A stretch of 64,000 nt of DNA from Beijerinckiaceae bacterium. Lineage in GTDB: Bacteria > Bacteroidota > Bacteroidia > Chitinophagales > Chitinophagaceae. Position numbers and translations under genes: made by a program. Location: NCBI GenBank assembly GCA_903970475.1, contig CAJCIQ010000211.1, forward strand, positions 30,442 to 94,441, in the 5' to 3' direction. Within the stretch, counting starts at the first letter, position 1. Each line of letters begins with the position of its first letter. Under the pieces are notes generated by a model. It had not been told where the DNA came from. It did not search any database and was given only the letters and a program-made list of their open reading frames with translations. Below are positions 52,930 to 60,222 of the stretch, piece by piece.

Positions 52930-53172
52930 TTATACCAAATGCGTCGTAATAGCCCTGCCTAAAGCCCTGATAAAGAGTGATGTTTCTCCGCTTTGGGCGT
53001 CTACCCAAGTATCTCCTTCCCTTCCTATATAAAAAACGAGTTCTCCGTCTCTATAAATGTTATACCTGAAAAAGGTGGGAACTGATAATTCAGGTATCAC
53101 TTCAAAACTGTAATCTGCCCCACGGAAATTCATGTGAATCGTAAAAATGGGTTTTCTACTACGGGCTGACAT
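52930..53172 (-). CDS. Small hypothetical protein, 80 residues
   Basis: A predicted small beta-rich protein (FTIHMNFRGADYSFEVIPEL, YNIYRDGELVFYIGREGDTWV) ending in a helix (FIRALGRAITTHLV). There is no signal peptide. I do not recognise a family, but the periodic strands and the 30-bp leader after a strong hairpin support a real gene. It precedes the oxidoreductase gene by 37 bp on the same strand. Confidence 0.62.
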   Translation of the reverse strand: MSARSRKPIFTIHMNFRGADYSFEVIPELSVPTFFRYNIYRDGELVFYIGREGDTWVDAQSGETSLFIRALGRAITTHLV

Positions 53173-53493
53173 AGGATATTCACTTTTTCATGCTTCTAAA
53201 AAGAAAGAGTCCAAATTGGACTCTTTCTAAGGTGCGTGACATAGGTTAACATTCTTTGTTCATTGACTTAGAATAGGCTAACAATACCGTACCAAAATTG
53301 GGCTATTCTCCATTAAATGCTGTCAAAACCATGTTAAAAGATTGATAGTTAAATGTTTCAAAATAATTAAGCCTTTTACCGCGCCTGTCGTGAATTCCCC
53401 AAGCCAGGGGAAAGAATTCCACATATCCCCTTTTTTTACTATTATTATATTATTGGCAGGTTTTTCGCCGCCACTAACCTATAACCTATCATT
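53173..53493. other. Divergent intergenic region before the NHEJ operon
   Basis: About 320 bp between the small hypothetical gene (minus) and Ku (plus). It holds a perfect 11-bp hairpin (53202-53228) and, near 53440-53456, an AT-rich stretch that could contain the Ku promoter but has no consensus match. No gene is apparent. Confidence 0.4.
53195..53228 (-). terminator. Hairpin plus U-run in the leader of the 80-residue gene
   Basis: AGAAAGAGTCC (53202-53212) pairs perfectly with GGACTCTTTCT (53218-53228) around a 5-nt loop. On the minus strand CTTTTTAG follows, making an intrinsic-terminator-like structure. It ends about 25 bp upstream of the minus-strand start at 53172, so it could act as a transcription attenuator of that gene or terminate an upstream minus transcript. 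Confidence 0.55.
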
Positions 53494-54273
53494 ATGCAAG
53501 CAGCTTGGTCAGGGGCCATTGCATTCGGCCTGGTTAACATCCCCATCAAACTATATGTAGCCACCAGGGATACCAACTTAGACCTGGATATGTTGGATGC
53601 CAGAGATGGCGCAAAGGTTCGTTACAAAAGGGTCAACGAACAAAGTGGCAAAGAAGTCCCCTGGGCCAGTGTGGTGAAGGGCTACAAACTCAACGGAAAA
53701 TATGTGCTTCTGGAAGAGGCTGATTTTAAAAAGGCCGCCCCGGAACAATCCCAGGAACTCAATCTGGATTTCTTTTGTGAAGCATCCAGCATCCCCAGCC
53801 TTTATTACGAAGCCGCCTATCTGGCTCAACCCGAAAAAACAGGAACAAAAGCCTATGCCTTGCTCCGGGAGGCCCTGACCAAATCAAAGAAAGTGGCTGT
53901 GGGGTCTATGGTGATGCGCAGCAGACAGCATATTTGTGTGGTACTGCCCTATGGGGAATGGTTGTTGGTGCAACGAATCCATTACCAGGAAGACCTTCAT
54001 ATTCCCGAAAGTGTAACTGGCTTACCAGCCACCTCCATCAAACCCGCCGAACTGAAAATGGCTCAAACCCTGGTGGATCAGCTCACCCAAAAGTTTGATA
54101 TCAAAGACTACAAAGATACCTATCACGAAAAGCTGTTGGCGTTCGTCAAAGCAAAGGCCAAAGGCAAAAAGATCAGTCCTCCCCCCTTACGGGTAGTGCA
54201 TAAAGCATCCAATGATTTAATGGACCAACTCAAAGCTTCCTTGAGCACCAAACGCAAAAAGAAGGCTTCCTGA
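53494..54273 (+). CDS. ku: Ku protein (NHEJ end-binding)
   Basis: A 259-residue bacterial Ku homodimer subunit, which threads onto double-strand DNA ends and recruits LigD-type enzymes for non-homologous end joining. The N-terminal WSGAIAFGLVNIPIKLY is the family signature; the ring-forming core runs to about residue 230 and includes VGSMVMRSRQHICVVLP. A short basic tail (KAKAKGKKISPPP and SLSTKRKKKAS) follows. The length is usual for bacterial Ku. The LigD-type ligase and polymerase genes lie immediately downstream in the same direction. Confidence 0.96.
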   Translation: MQAAWSGAIAFGLVNIPIKLYVATRDTNLDLDMLDARDGAKVRYKRVNEQSGKEVPWASVVKGYKLNGKYVLLEEADFKKAAPEQSQELNLDFFCEASSIPSLYYEAAYLAQPEKTGTKAYALLREALTKSKKVAVGSMVMRSRQHICVVLPYGEWLLVQRIHYQEDLHIPESVTGLPATSIKPAELKMAQTLVDQLTQKFDIKDYKDTYHEKLLAFVKAKAKGKKISPPPLRVVHKASNDLMDQLKASLSTKRKKKAS

Positions 54274-54288
54274 GGTTAAACACTGATT

Positions 54289-55212
54289 ATGGCTGGTAAA
54301 CTACAGCACTACATCCGACCTATGTTAGCCACCGAAACAAGGGAAGCCTTTTCCGATGATCAGTGGATCTATGAAATCAAGTGGGACGGATACAGGGCTA
54401 TTGCAGAATTGAAGGGCAACGCAGTACGGTTGTATTCCCGAAACGGGTTATCCTTTAACGATACCTATCCCCAGATTGCCGAAGCATTGGGAAAGCTAAA
54501 GCTCAATGCCATACTCGATGGGGAAATCGTGGCCCTCGATCATAAGGGAAGACCCCATTTCCAATTGTTGCAGCAGTTCAAGGAAAATCCCCATACCATC
54601 TTGCAATTCCAAGTCTTTGATTTGCTCAATAAGGATGGGCATTCCCTGGAAGAGCAACCCCTACTCTGGAGAAAACAATTGCTCAAAAAAACCCTTAAGC
54701 GCAACGACCTGATCAAGTATTGTGACCATATACGGGGAGATGGGGAACGCTTTTTTAAGGAAGCCGTTTCCTTAGGCCAGGAAGGCGTCATGGGCAAAAA
54801 AGCCAACAGTGTATATCAGGAAGGAACCCGTACCAGAGAATGGCTCAAGATTAAAAACAGAAAGGAAGACGAAGCCATTATCCTGGGCTATACCGAGCCC
54901 GCAGGCAAAAGGTCCTATTTCGGCTCCCTGGTCCTGGGAAGGTACAAGGGGGGCGCCCTGACATTTGCCGGGCAAGTTGGTACAGGGTTTAACGAGGCTA
55001 TGCTGGAGCAATTGTATAAAAAAATGCAACCCCTGATCCGTAAGACCCCTCCCCTGGCAACCCTGGGATCAGGCCTCAAAGGGTCCGTTACCTGGATCAG
55101 GCCAAGCCTGGTTTGTTCCATACGCTTCACCGAGAAAACCAGTCTTGGACAATTCAGACATCCCGTATTTGTAGGATTACGTATCGATAAAACGCCAAAA
55201 GAAGTTATATGA
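54289..55212 (+). CDS. ligD: Stand-alone LigD-type ATP-dependent DNA ligase
   Basis: A 307-residue ATP-dependent ligase. The adenylation site Lys31 lies in motif I KWDGYRA, with motif III-like DGEIVALD, motif IV GVMGKKANSVYQEGTR and motif V EWLKIKNRKEDEAI, then an OB-fold domain (about 200-300) with SLVLGRYKGG. This is the ligase domain of LigD only; the polymerase domain is a separate gene downstream and no phosphoesterase domain is fused. It seals ends held by Ku. It starts 15 bp after the Ku stop and overlaps the polymerase gene by 4 bp (ATGA). Confidence 0.94.
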   Translation: MAGKLQHYIRPMLATETREAFSDDQWIYEIKWDGYRAIAELKGNAVRLYSRNGLSFNDTYPQIAEALGKLKLNAILDGEIVALDHKGRPHFQLLQQFKENPHTILQFQVFDLLNKDGHSLEEQPLLWRKQLLKKTLKRNDLIKYCDHIRGDGERFFKEAVSLGQEGVMGKKANSVYQEGTRTREWLKIKNRKEDEAIILGYTEPAGKRSYFGSLVLGRYKGGALTFAGQVGTGFNEAMLEQLYKKMQPLIRKTPPLATLGSGLKGSVTWIRPSLVCSIRFTEKTSLGQFRHPVFVGLRIDKTPKEVI

Positions 55213-56102
55213 CAACCGTTTTAACCAACCCTCAGAAAGTATTCTGGCCCCAGGAACATATTACCAAAAAAGACCTCTATCAATATTATGAGGCCATCTA
55301 TCCTACCCTCATTCCCTATATGAAGAACAGGCCCCAGTCCCTACACCGTAATCCCAATGGGATCATAGACCAGGGTTTCTTTCAAAAGAATGCAGGAGAA
55401 AATGCACCGGATTGGGTCAAGACCGTTTCCCTGCATTCCGACAGCGCAGAAAAGGACATAGCCTACATCATCTGCAACAGGCTCAGAACCCTGTTATACC
55501 TGGTCAACCTGGGCTGTATTGAATTTAACCCCTGGAACTCTACGCTCAAGAACCTGGACCAACCCGATTATATGGTTATAGACATTGACCCATCCGAGGA
55601 CAATAGCTTCGATCAGGTCGTGGACACGGCATTGATGGTTAAAAAGGTGTTGGATGAAGCCGGGGCTTCGGCCTGGTGCAAAACCTCAGGCGCCACCGGC
55701 TTACACGTATACGTTCCCTTTAAGGCTAAATTCAACTACGCCAGGATACGGGACTTTGCCCACCTGGTGGCCACGACTGTGCAGCAAAGGTTACCCGACA
55801 CCACCACCCTGGAGCGTTCCCTGGCCCATAGGGGTAAGGCTATGATCTATTTGGATTACCTGCAAAATAAAAGAGGACAGACCCTGGCAGCCCCTTACTC
55901 GGTAAGGCCCCGACCTGGCGCTACGGTCAGTACGCCCCTGGAATGGAAAGAAGTGAAGCATGGATTAGACCCCAAGGCCTTCACCATTCACAACACCCTG
56001 GAGCGGGTAGCCAAAAAAGGAGACCTGTTCAAAGAAGTGCTGGGCAAAGCCAATATGCTGGACCGGTGTATGAAAAATTTGGGCGGCCTGGGCGCGCCCT
56101 AG
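55209..56102 (+). CDS. ligD: Stand-alone LigD-type NHEJ polymerase/primase domain
   Basis: A 297-residue archaeo-eukaryotic primase-type polymerase of the LigD class, which fills gaps and adds nucleotides at broken ends. Substrate and template contacts include RPQSLHRNPNGI; the metal-binding Asp125 and Asp127 lie in YMVIDIDPSED, and a third carboxylate is in MIYLDYLQN. The C-terminal LAAPYSVRPRPGATVSTPLEW is characteristic. The start overlaps the ligase stop by 4 bp, implying coupled translation. Together with Ku and the ligase it forms a complete minimal NHEJ operon. Confidence 0.94.
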   Translation: MTTVLTNPQKVFWPQEHITKKDLYQYYEAIYPTLIPYMKNRPQSLHRNPNGIIDQGFFQKNAGENAPDWVKTVSLHSDSAEKDIAYIICNRLRTLLYLVNLGCIEFNPWNSTLKNLDQPDYMVIDIDPSEDNSFDQVVDTALMVKKVLDEAGASAWCKTSGATGLHVYVPFKAKFNYARIRDFAHLVATTVQQRLPDTTTLERSLAHRGKAMIYLDYLQNKRGQTLAAPYSVRPRPGATVSTPLEWKEVKHGLDPKAFTIHNTLERVAKKGDLFKEVLGKANMLDRCMKNLGGLGAP

Positions 56103-56117
56103 TGATGCGGCCGGGCG

Positions 56118-56148
56118 GCGCCTGCACTGATGTAACCAGTGGCGGCGC
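56118..56148. terminator. GC-rich hairpin between convergent genes
   Basis: GCGCC (56118-56122) and CACTG (56125-56129) pair with CAGTG (56137-56141) and GGCGC (56144-56148), with a 2-bp mismatch and a 7-nt loop. No T-run follows. It lies between the convergent stops of the NHEJ polymerase and the lipoprotein gene and may slow or end transcription from both sides. Confidence 0.4.
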
Positions 56149-56190
56149 TGCACCTTAGACCGGCAGGACCGGAGGGTCGTGGCGGCCCGG

Positions 56191-57054
56191 TTAGACCGGC
56201 AGGCTCGTGACATCGTAGTTGCTGTCCACGATCATAGGTATGTCTACATTACCCGTATGCAAGACCCCTTTAGCCTGTAGTGTCGTATGTCCTTCGATGA
56301 CTGCACCGGTAGCCGCTTTAACCTGTAGTACCCCGTGCTGGCGTCCTTTAAGGCTCAATTGCCCCCAACGCCTACCCGTGCTTACCTCCTGGGTCGTTAC
56401 GTCCACCTCTGCCTCTTCTTGAATATAGAGCACACCCAGGATTTCTTTGACCAGGGTGAACCGGACCGGTATCTGCATACGAGGATCCGCATTGAGGGAA
56501 TCCACCCCTTGCCAGGAATCCCCTACTGCTATTTCCGTTGGAGGAAATATGCGAAAAGTCTTTTCCAGCAACCGGGCGAAATAATCCTGATCAAACCGCT
56601 TAGACCAACTATCGGTCAGGTCCTTATCTTGATTGATCATTTCCATTTTAGGGACAATCCTTTCAAATCCAGGTAGGGCCTTTATCTTTCCCAGGGTATC
56701 TAATTGAAGATCCATACTGGCTCCGGCATACGGGCTTAACGTACGCACGCCCGGGTCCGTAGATTCCATGGCAGCGCCGGCATCCAGGTTGACCTCTTTG
56801 TCCTCCGATTGCAGGTGCAGTCCCAGGTCATCATAATTAAGGTGAACCCCCTTGTCGTCTTTGATATAATGGTAGGAAAAAAACAAATTGTGATGGGACG
56901 AGACCCTATCTCCTTTCTCGGTAACCAGGGTAGACGTCTCCTCGCTTACGTGGTAGGTATAGGTAGAATCCGCCTTCGGCTGGAAACGCACATGATAGAC
57001 GGGCCTATGGCAGGCGCAGAACAGAAAAATCGTGGCCGGGATCCATACTTTCAT
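56191..57054 (-). CDS. DUF6263-like lipoprotein
   Basis: A 287-residue exported protein. The N-terminus KVWIPATIFLFCACHRP is a lipoprotein-type signal with Cys15 (or Cys13) as the likely lipidated residue. The mature part resembles DUF6263 proteins: a beta-rich N-terminal half (YHVRFQPKADSTYTYHV), DTLGKIKALPGFERIV, a helix before FPPTEIAVGDSW, and a final all-beta part. Function unknown; it is expected at the periplasmic side of a membrane. It is divergent from a membrane-protein gene only 29 bp away. Confidence 0.8.
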   Translation of the reverse strand: MKVWIPATIFLFCACHRPVYHVRFQPKADSTYTYHVSEETSTLVTEKGDRVSSHHNLFFSYHYIKDDKGVHLNYDDLGLHLQSEDKEVNLDAGAAMESTDPGVRTLSPYAGASMDLQLDTLGKIKALPGFERIVPKMEMINQDKDLTDSWSKRFDQDYFARLLEKTFRIFPPTEIAVGDSWQGVDSLNADPRMQIPVRFTLVKEILGVLYIQEEAEVDVTTQEVSTGRRWGQLSLKGRQHGVLQVKAATGAVIEGHTTLQAKGVLHTGNVDIPMIVDSNYDVTSLPV

Positions 57055-57083
57055 AAAGGAAAAATAAGATATTTAGCCTAGAT

Positions 57084-57689
57084 ATGAAATTCCTGCAGTT
57101 TGTTTATTCATTTATTTTTGCTGCCATCTGTGCCTCTATAGGGGGCTTGTTCCTTGGCCTGCTTGTTGAGTACAATCCGGCAATTGATTCGGCCAATCTC
57201 CACTTCTTGGCAAGTCTTTGTTACCAGATTATGGTTTTATTCATGTTACTGATCGGATTTACCTTTCCGTATATCCTACGCTTATTTAAGGAAAAAAAGC
57301 ACCTCCGCGTATTGTCCTATTTCTCTGTTATCCTAACCCTTTCTTCCAGCATCTTCCAAAATACGACCAATTATAAAGTAACCTATATATGGATGGAGGG
57401 GGCATGGCTGGTCTTAATGATATACATATGCTTCTCTGTAAAAGCGAAGCCCATTTCCAGGTTGTTAAGAAATTCAGCCGTTGTGCAGGCATTATTGGCG
57501 ATTCCCCACATTTTGTTGAAACATAGCCATTTTTACTCCCTTGTGATTATCTGCTATGAAATACCTTTTCTCGTTTCCTGTGTATTTAATCTTTTACTGA
57601 TCAAGATTACGTTTAAGAGGTTGTCGGACGAAAAGGTTATGCAAGATTCCCTCAAAGAAATACAAAGCATCGCACTGCGCGTCATATAA
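57084..57689 (+). CDS. Hypothetical polytopic membrane protein, 201 residues
   Basis: I do not recognise this protein. It has about six hydrophobic segments (about 7-27, 43-66, 76-92, 105-121, 135-150 and 152-173), short loops and a basic C-terminal tail (KITFKRLSDEKVMQDSLKE). The sequence is richer in A+T than its neighbours, hinting at a different history. It starts 29 bp from the divergent lipoprotein gene, leaving almost no room for two promoters. Confidence 0.7.
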   Translation: MKFLQFVYSFIFAAICASIGGLFLGLLVEYNPAIDSANLHFLASLCYQIMVLFMLLIGFTFPYILRLFKEKKHLRVLSYFSVILTLSSSIFQNTTNYKVTYIWMEGAWLVLMIYICFSVKAKPISRLLRNSAVVQALLAIPHILLKHSHFYSLVIICYEIPFLVSCVFNLLLIKITFKRLSDEKVMQDSLKEIQSIALRVI

Positions 57690-57850
57690 AAAAGGCCGCA
57701 GATGGTGTGTTTTCGAGTTAATTGGATATCCCACAAGATGTTATTGAACAAACCCAATGCACTGCGGAAAGCGCAAAGCTTAACTCATTGATTCTCTGAA
57801 TATATTGACTCAAATCAATATGAAATAACGAACCGCTAACAACGGGCGTC

Positions 57851-57881
57851 TTGCAGGGTATCGGTCCGCGGATTAGCTTTA
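57851..57881 (+). promoter_or_regulatory. Candidate promoter TTG-N20-TAGCTTTA
   Basis: TTG at 57851-57853 and TAGCTTTA at 57874-57881 are separated by 20 bp, the Bacteroidota sigma-A arrangement, with one mismatch in the -7 element. The start codon at 57918 lies about 30 bp beyond the predicted start site. Confidence 0.5.
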
Positions 57882-57917
57882 CATCATCGAATTACCTCTA
57901 ACGAAACTACGATCCGT

Positions 57918-58361
57918 ATGTCTGAAAACTTTTACGCTCAACCAGTAGAACCTAAGCTGTATTCCAGCGAATCTATCTTAATCGCCACTCTTTTCGGGGG
58001 ACCTTTAGTAGGTGGATACCTGACCGCGGAGAACTTCAAGATGATGGGTGAAATGGAAAGGGCCAAGCAGACCTGGGTATTTGCCATACTGGGCATTTCA
58101 CTCCTGCTGGGTTTTGTAGGATTTATAAAGAACTTCTCTACTTTTTGGTACATGATACCATTGACCTACACGGCAATGACTTATCTACCGATGAAGTGGT
58201 TACAAGGCAATAAAATTAAAGCGCATATGCTTCAGGGCGGGCAAATGCATAAAGGTGATAGAGTATTTGTTATCAGTTTTGTGGGGGCTGTTGCCTCAAT
58301 GGTAGGATTGCTATTCATGTCTATCTTGATGCAAATTGCTACTACGGGAGACGTTTCATAA
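57918..58361 (+). CDS. Hypothetical membrane protein, 147 residues
   Basis: A small protein with about four hydrophobic segments (about 21-38, 50-67, 73-90 and 113-136). The N-terminus SENFYAQPVEPKLYSSES is polar and the loop around 92-112 is basic. The GGPLVGGYLTAENF motif resembles small uncharacterised Bacteroidota membrane proteins, without a known role. It has its own likely promoter and is followed by a strong terminator, so it is monocistronic. Confidence 0.8.
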   Translation: MSENFYAQPVEPKLYSSESILIATLFGGPLVGGYLTAENFKMMGEMERAKQTWVFAILGISLLLGFVGFIKNFSTFWYMIPLTYTAMTYLPMKWLQGNKIKAHMLQGGQMHKGDRVFVISFVGAVASMVGLLFMSILMQIATTGDVS

Positions 58362-58415
58362 TTCATTAGGGTCTAAGACCCATTTGGTTAAAGCTATGCT
58401 TAGGGTATATGTTGT

Positions 58416-58450
58416 ACACACCTGGTCGGGAGCCAGGTGTGTCTTTTTTT
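58416..58450 (+). terminator. Strong Rho-independent terminator
   Basis: ACACACCTGG (58416-58425) pairs with CCAGGTGTGT (58433-58442), a perfect 10-bp stem with a 7-nt loop, followed by C and seven T (58444-58450). It lies 55 bp after the 147-residue membrane-protein gene. Confidence 0.9.
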
Positions 58451-58508
58451 GGGCCAGTCGTAAGTTTTCAAGGAATACGAATGGCCCAAAAAACCAGACG
58501 CTGCCGCC

Positions 58509-58548
58509 AAAAAACCAGGGCCGCCAAAATGGCGACCCTGTCGTTTTT
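58509..58548. terminator. Bidirectional terminator, mainly for the OmpA-family gene
   Basis: CAGGGCCGCCA (58516-58526) pairs with TGGCGACCCTG (58530-58540), with one C-A mismatch and a 3-nt loop. T5 follows on the plus strand (58544-58548) and T6 on the minus strand (complement of the A-run near 58509-58514). It lies just beyond the OmpA-family stop at 58591. Confidence 0.85.
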
Positions 58549-58590
58549 CCTGATACTCATATGATCTTGAACTCGAATAGACTAGTGGGG

Positions 58591-60006
58591 CTAATAGAGG
58601 GTAAACTCTACCCTTCTGTTTTTCTGCCTTCCCGCTGCCGTCTTATTGGAAGCGATGGGCTGGGTATCCCCATATCCGACGGCTTCGATCCTGGAAGGAT
58701 TGGCGCCTTTGGATACCAGATAGGCTTTCACGGATTCTGCCCTATCCTTTGACAGGACCAGGTTTCTGGAAGCAGATCCTACGTTATCGGTATTCCCTGC
58801 TAGTTTGAGGCTGAAGTGCTTTTTCACCAGTATGTCGGCAACCCTATCCAAAGAAGGGAAGGAGGTTGGACGAATAGATGATTTGGCAAAATCAAACTCC
58901 AGATCCTGGATGGCTTCTTTAACTACCCTCCTGTCTTCTTCTGTAATTTCGACTTTTTCTTCGATTGTAGGAACTGGAAGTGGGCATCCGGAGCCATCTA
59001 CTTTGGTTCCGGCAGGGGTACCGGGGCATTTGTCGAAATAATCTGACACACCATCCCCATCTGCGTCGGATTTCAGCTTATCCAATTGAGCCTGGAGGGC
59101 GGCTACCTGAGCCATCTTGGCTTGAACCTGCTGGTTTGCGGCAGCATTTTCGGCTTCGAGCCTTGCCCTTACAGCATCATTTTCATCCTGAATGGCCTTA
59201 TGCATGTCGTAAACCGGGTTGTCCACTATTAACTGGGGCTTGGTTTTGGACCCCAGGGCGAACTCCAGTCCTGCAAAGCCATAGGAGAAATGATCCTTGA
59301 GTCCGGGGGTACGGGTATAACCGGTCAGGTTGCCGGCATCCACGAAATTCATGCGGTAGCCCAGGTCTATATTGATACCCGAGGCTACGTTAAACTTAAC
59401 ACCTGCACCTACCGGAACGAAAAAGGATTTGATATCGCTTCCATTGGCGGTCACATAAGTTTCTGAGGCTCCACTGTTGGTTACCAAGGTGGGAGCACCC
59501 CAGCCCGCCATACCAGCACCAACAGAAATATACGGGATGATGATGTTGCGGTAGTGCATCCAGTTGATGTTGGTAAAGGAATAAACCGCACTCAGCGACA
59601 CGGCATAGTGCAGATCTGTCTTAAAGGAATAAAACGGGCTATAGGGTAAATCTCCGTTACCCAGCTTTTTTGAATTATTCCCTTTGAGGGTTCCGCCCAG
59701 GTAATCCAGCTGGAAGCCCAACACATGTGCGGCCTGGTACTTAAGGTAGGCCCCATACCCGAAAGTGGGTTGCCATTTACTGAACTCGTCGGTTCCCCCT
59801 ATTCCGACTACTGGGGCGAGTACGCCCCCATTGATGCCAATGGACCAGGTTCGGAATCCAGTAGATCCGGTAAGTGGTTTAACAGGTTGAATCGGAGGAG
59901 GGGGTGTTTTCACCTGGGTGGTGGTATCCTGTGCATAACTATTTGAGCCTAAAACTGCCAGGGCCAAGATTATGCTTCCGTAGATGATCGGTGTCTTCAT
60001 ATCCAC
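58591..60006 (-). CDS. OmpA-family outer-membrane protein with calcium-type linker
   Basis: A 471-residue protein with a signal peptide (1-26, ending SYAQ), an eight-strand-type beta-barrel (about 45-250), and a coiled, Ala/Gln-rich segment (about 275-315). A thrombospondin type-3-like Asp-rich loop (DADGDGVSDYFDKCPGTPAG) leads to a C-terminal OmpA peptidoglycan-binding domain (about 350-471). That domain has FDFAKSSIRPTSFPSLDRVA, NTDNVGSASRNLVLSKDRAESV and RRVEF. It links the outer membrane to the cell wall. It is transcribed away from the phosphate operon and ends at a strong terminator. Confidence 0.93.
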   Translation of the reverse strand: MDMKTPIIYGSIILALAVLGSNSYAQDTTTQVKTPPPPIQPVKPLTGSTGFRTWSIGINGGVLAPVVGIGGTDEFSKWQPTFGYGAYLKYQAAHVLGFQLDYLGGTLKGNNSKKLGNGDLPYSPFYSFKTDLHYAVSLSAVYSFTNINWMHYRNIIIPYISVGAGMAGWGAPTLVTNSGASETYVTANGSDIKSFFVPVGAGVKFNVASGINIDLGYRMNFVDAGNLTGYTRTPGLKDHFSYGFAGLEFALGSKTKPQLIVDNPVYDMHKAIQDENDAVRARLEAENAAANQQVQAKMAQVAALQAQLDKLKSDADGDGVSDYFDKCPGTPAGTKVDGSGCPLPVPTIEEKVEITEEDRRVVKEAIQDLEFDFAKSSIRPTSFPSLDRVADILVKKHFSLKLAGNTDNVGSASRNLVLSKDRAESVKAYLVSKGANPSRIEAVGYGDTQPIASNKTAAGRQKNRRVEFTLY

Positions 60007-60133
60007 TAGTTTATTTTATGTGTAACAAAAAGGTTAGCAGTCGTTTACAAAGGGTAATCGACCGGAATATCTCATTGATATTAAGGTTATGCTAAAACTG
60101 TACCAATTCCCAAAAGCCTCTGCTGGCGTGTGG

Positions 60134-60173
60134 ATTAGAAAGCTGTTAATAATTCCTTAACGTTCCGGTAACA
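60134..60173 (+). promoter_or_regulatory. PHO-box-like site: three or four repeats at 11-bp spacing
   Basis: GTTAATA (60145-60151), CTTAACG (60156-60162) and GGTAACA (60167-60173) are spaced exactly 11 bp apart, the arrangement PhoB-type regulators bind (7-bp repeat plus 4-bp spacer); ATTAGAA (60134-60140) may be a fourth, weaker copy. A TTCCTTTG -7-like element (60194-60201) lies 21 bp beyond the last repeat, so bound regulator would replace the -33 box. The downstream genes are phosphate-uptake genes. Confidence 0.6.
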
Positions 60174-60222
60174 TTACCATCAAAGTGCGGGTTTTCCTTT
60201 GCCCAATAAATCACTTCTTGTT

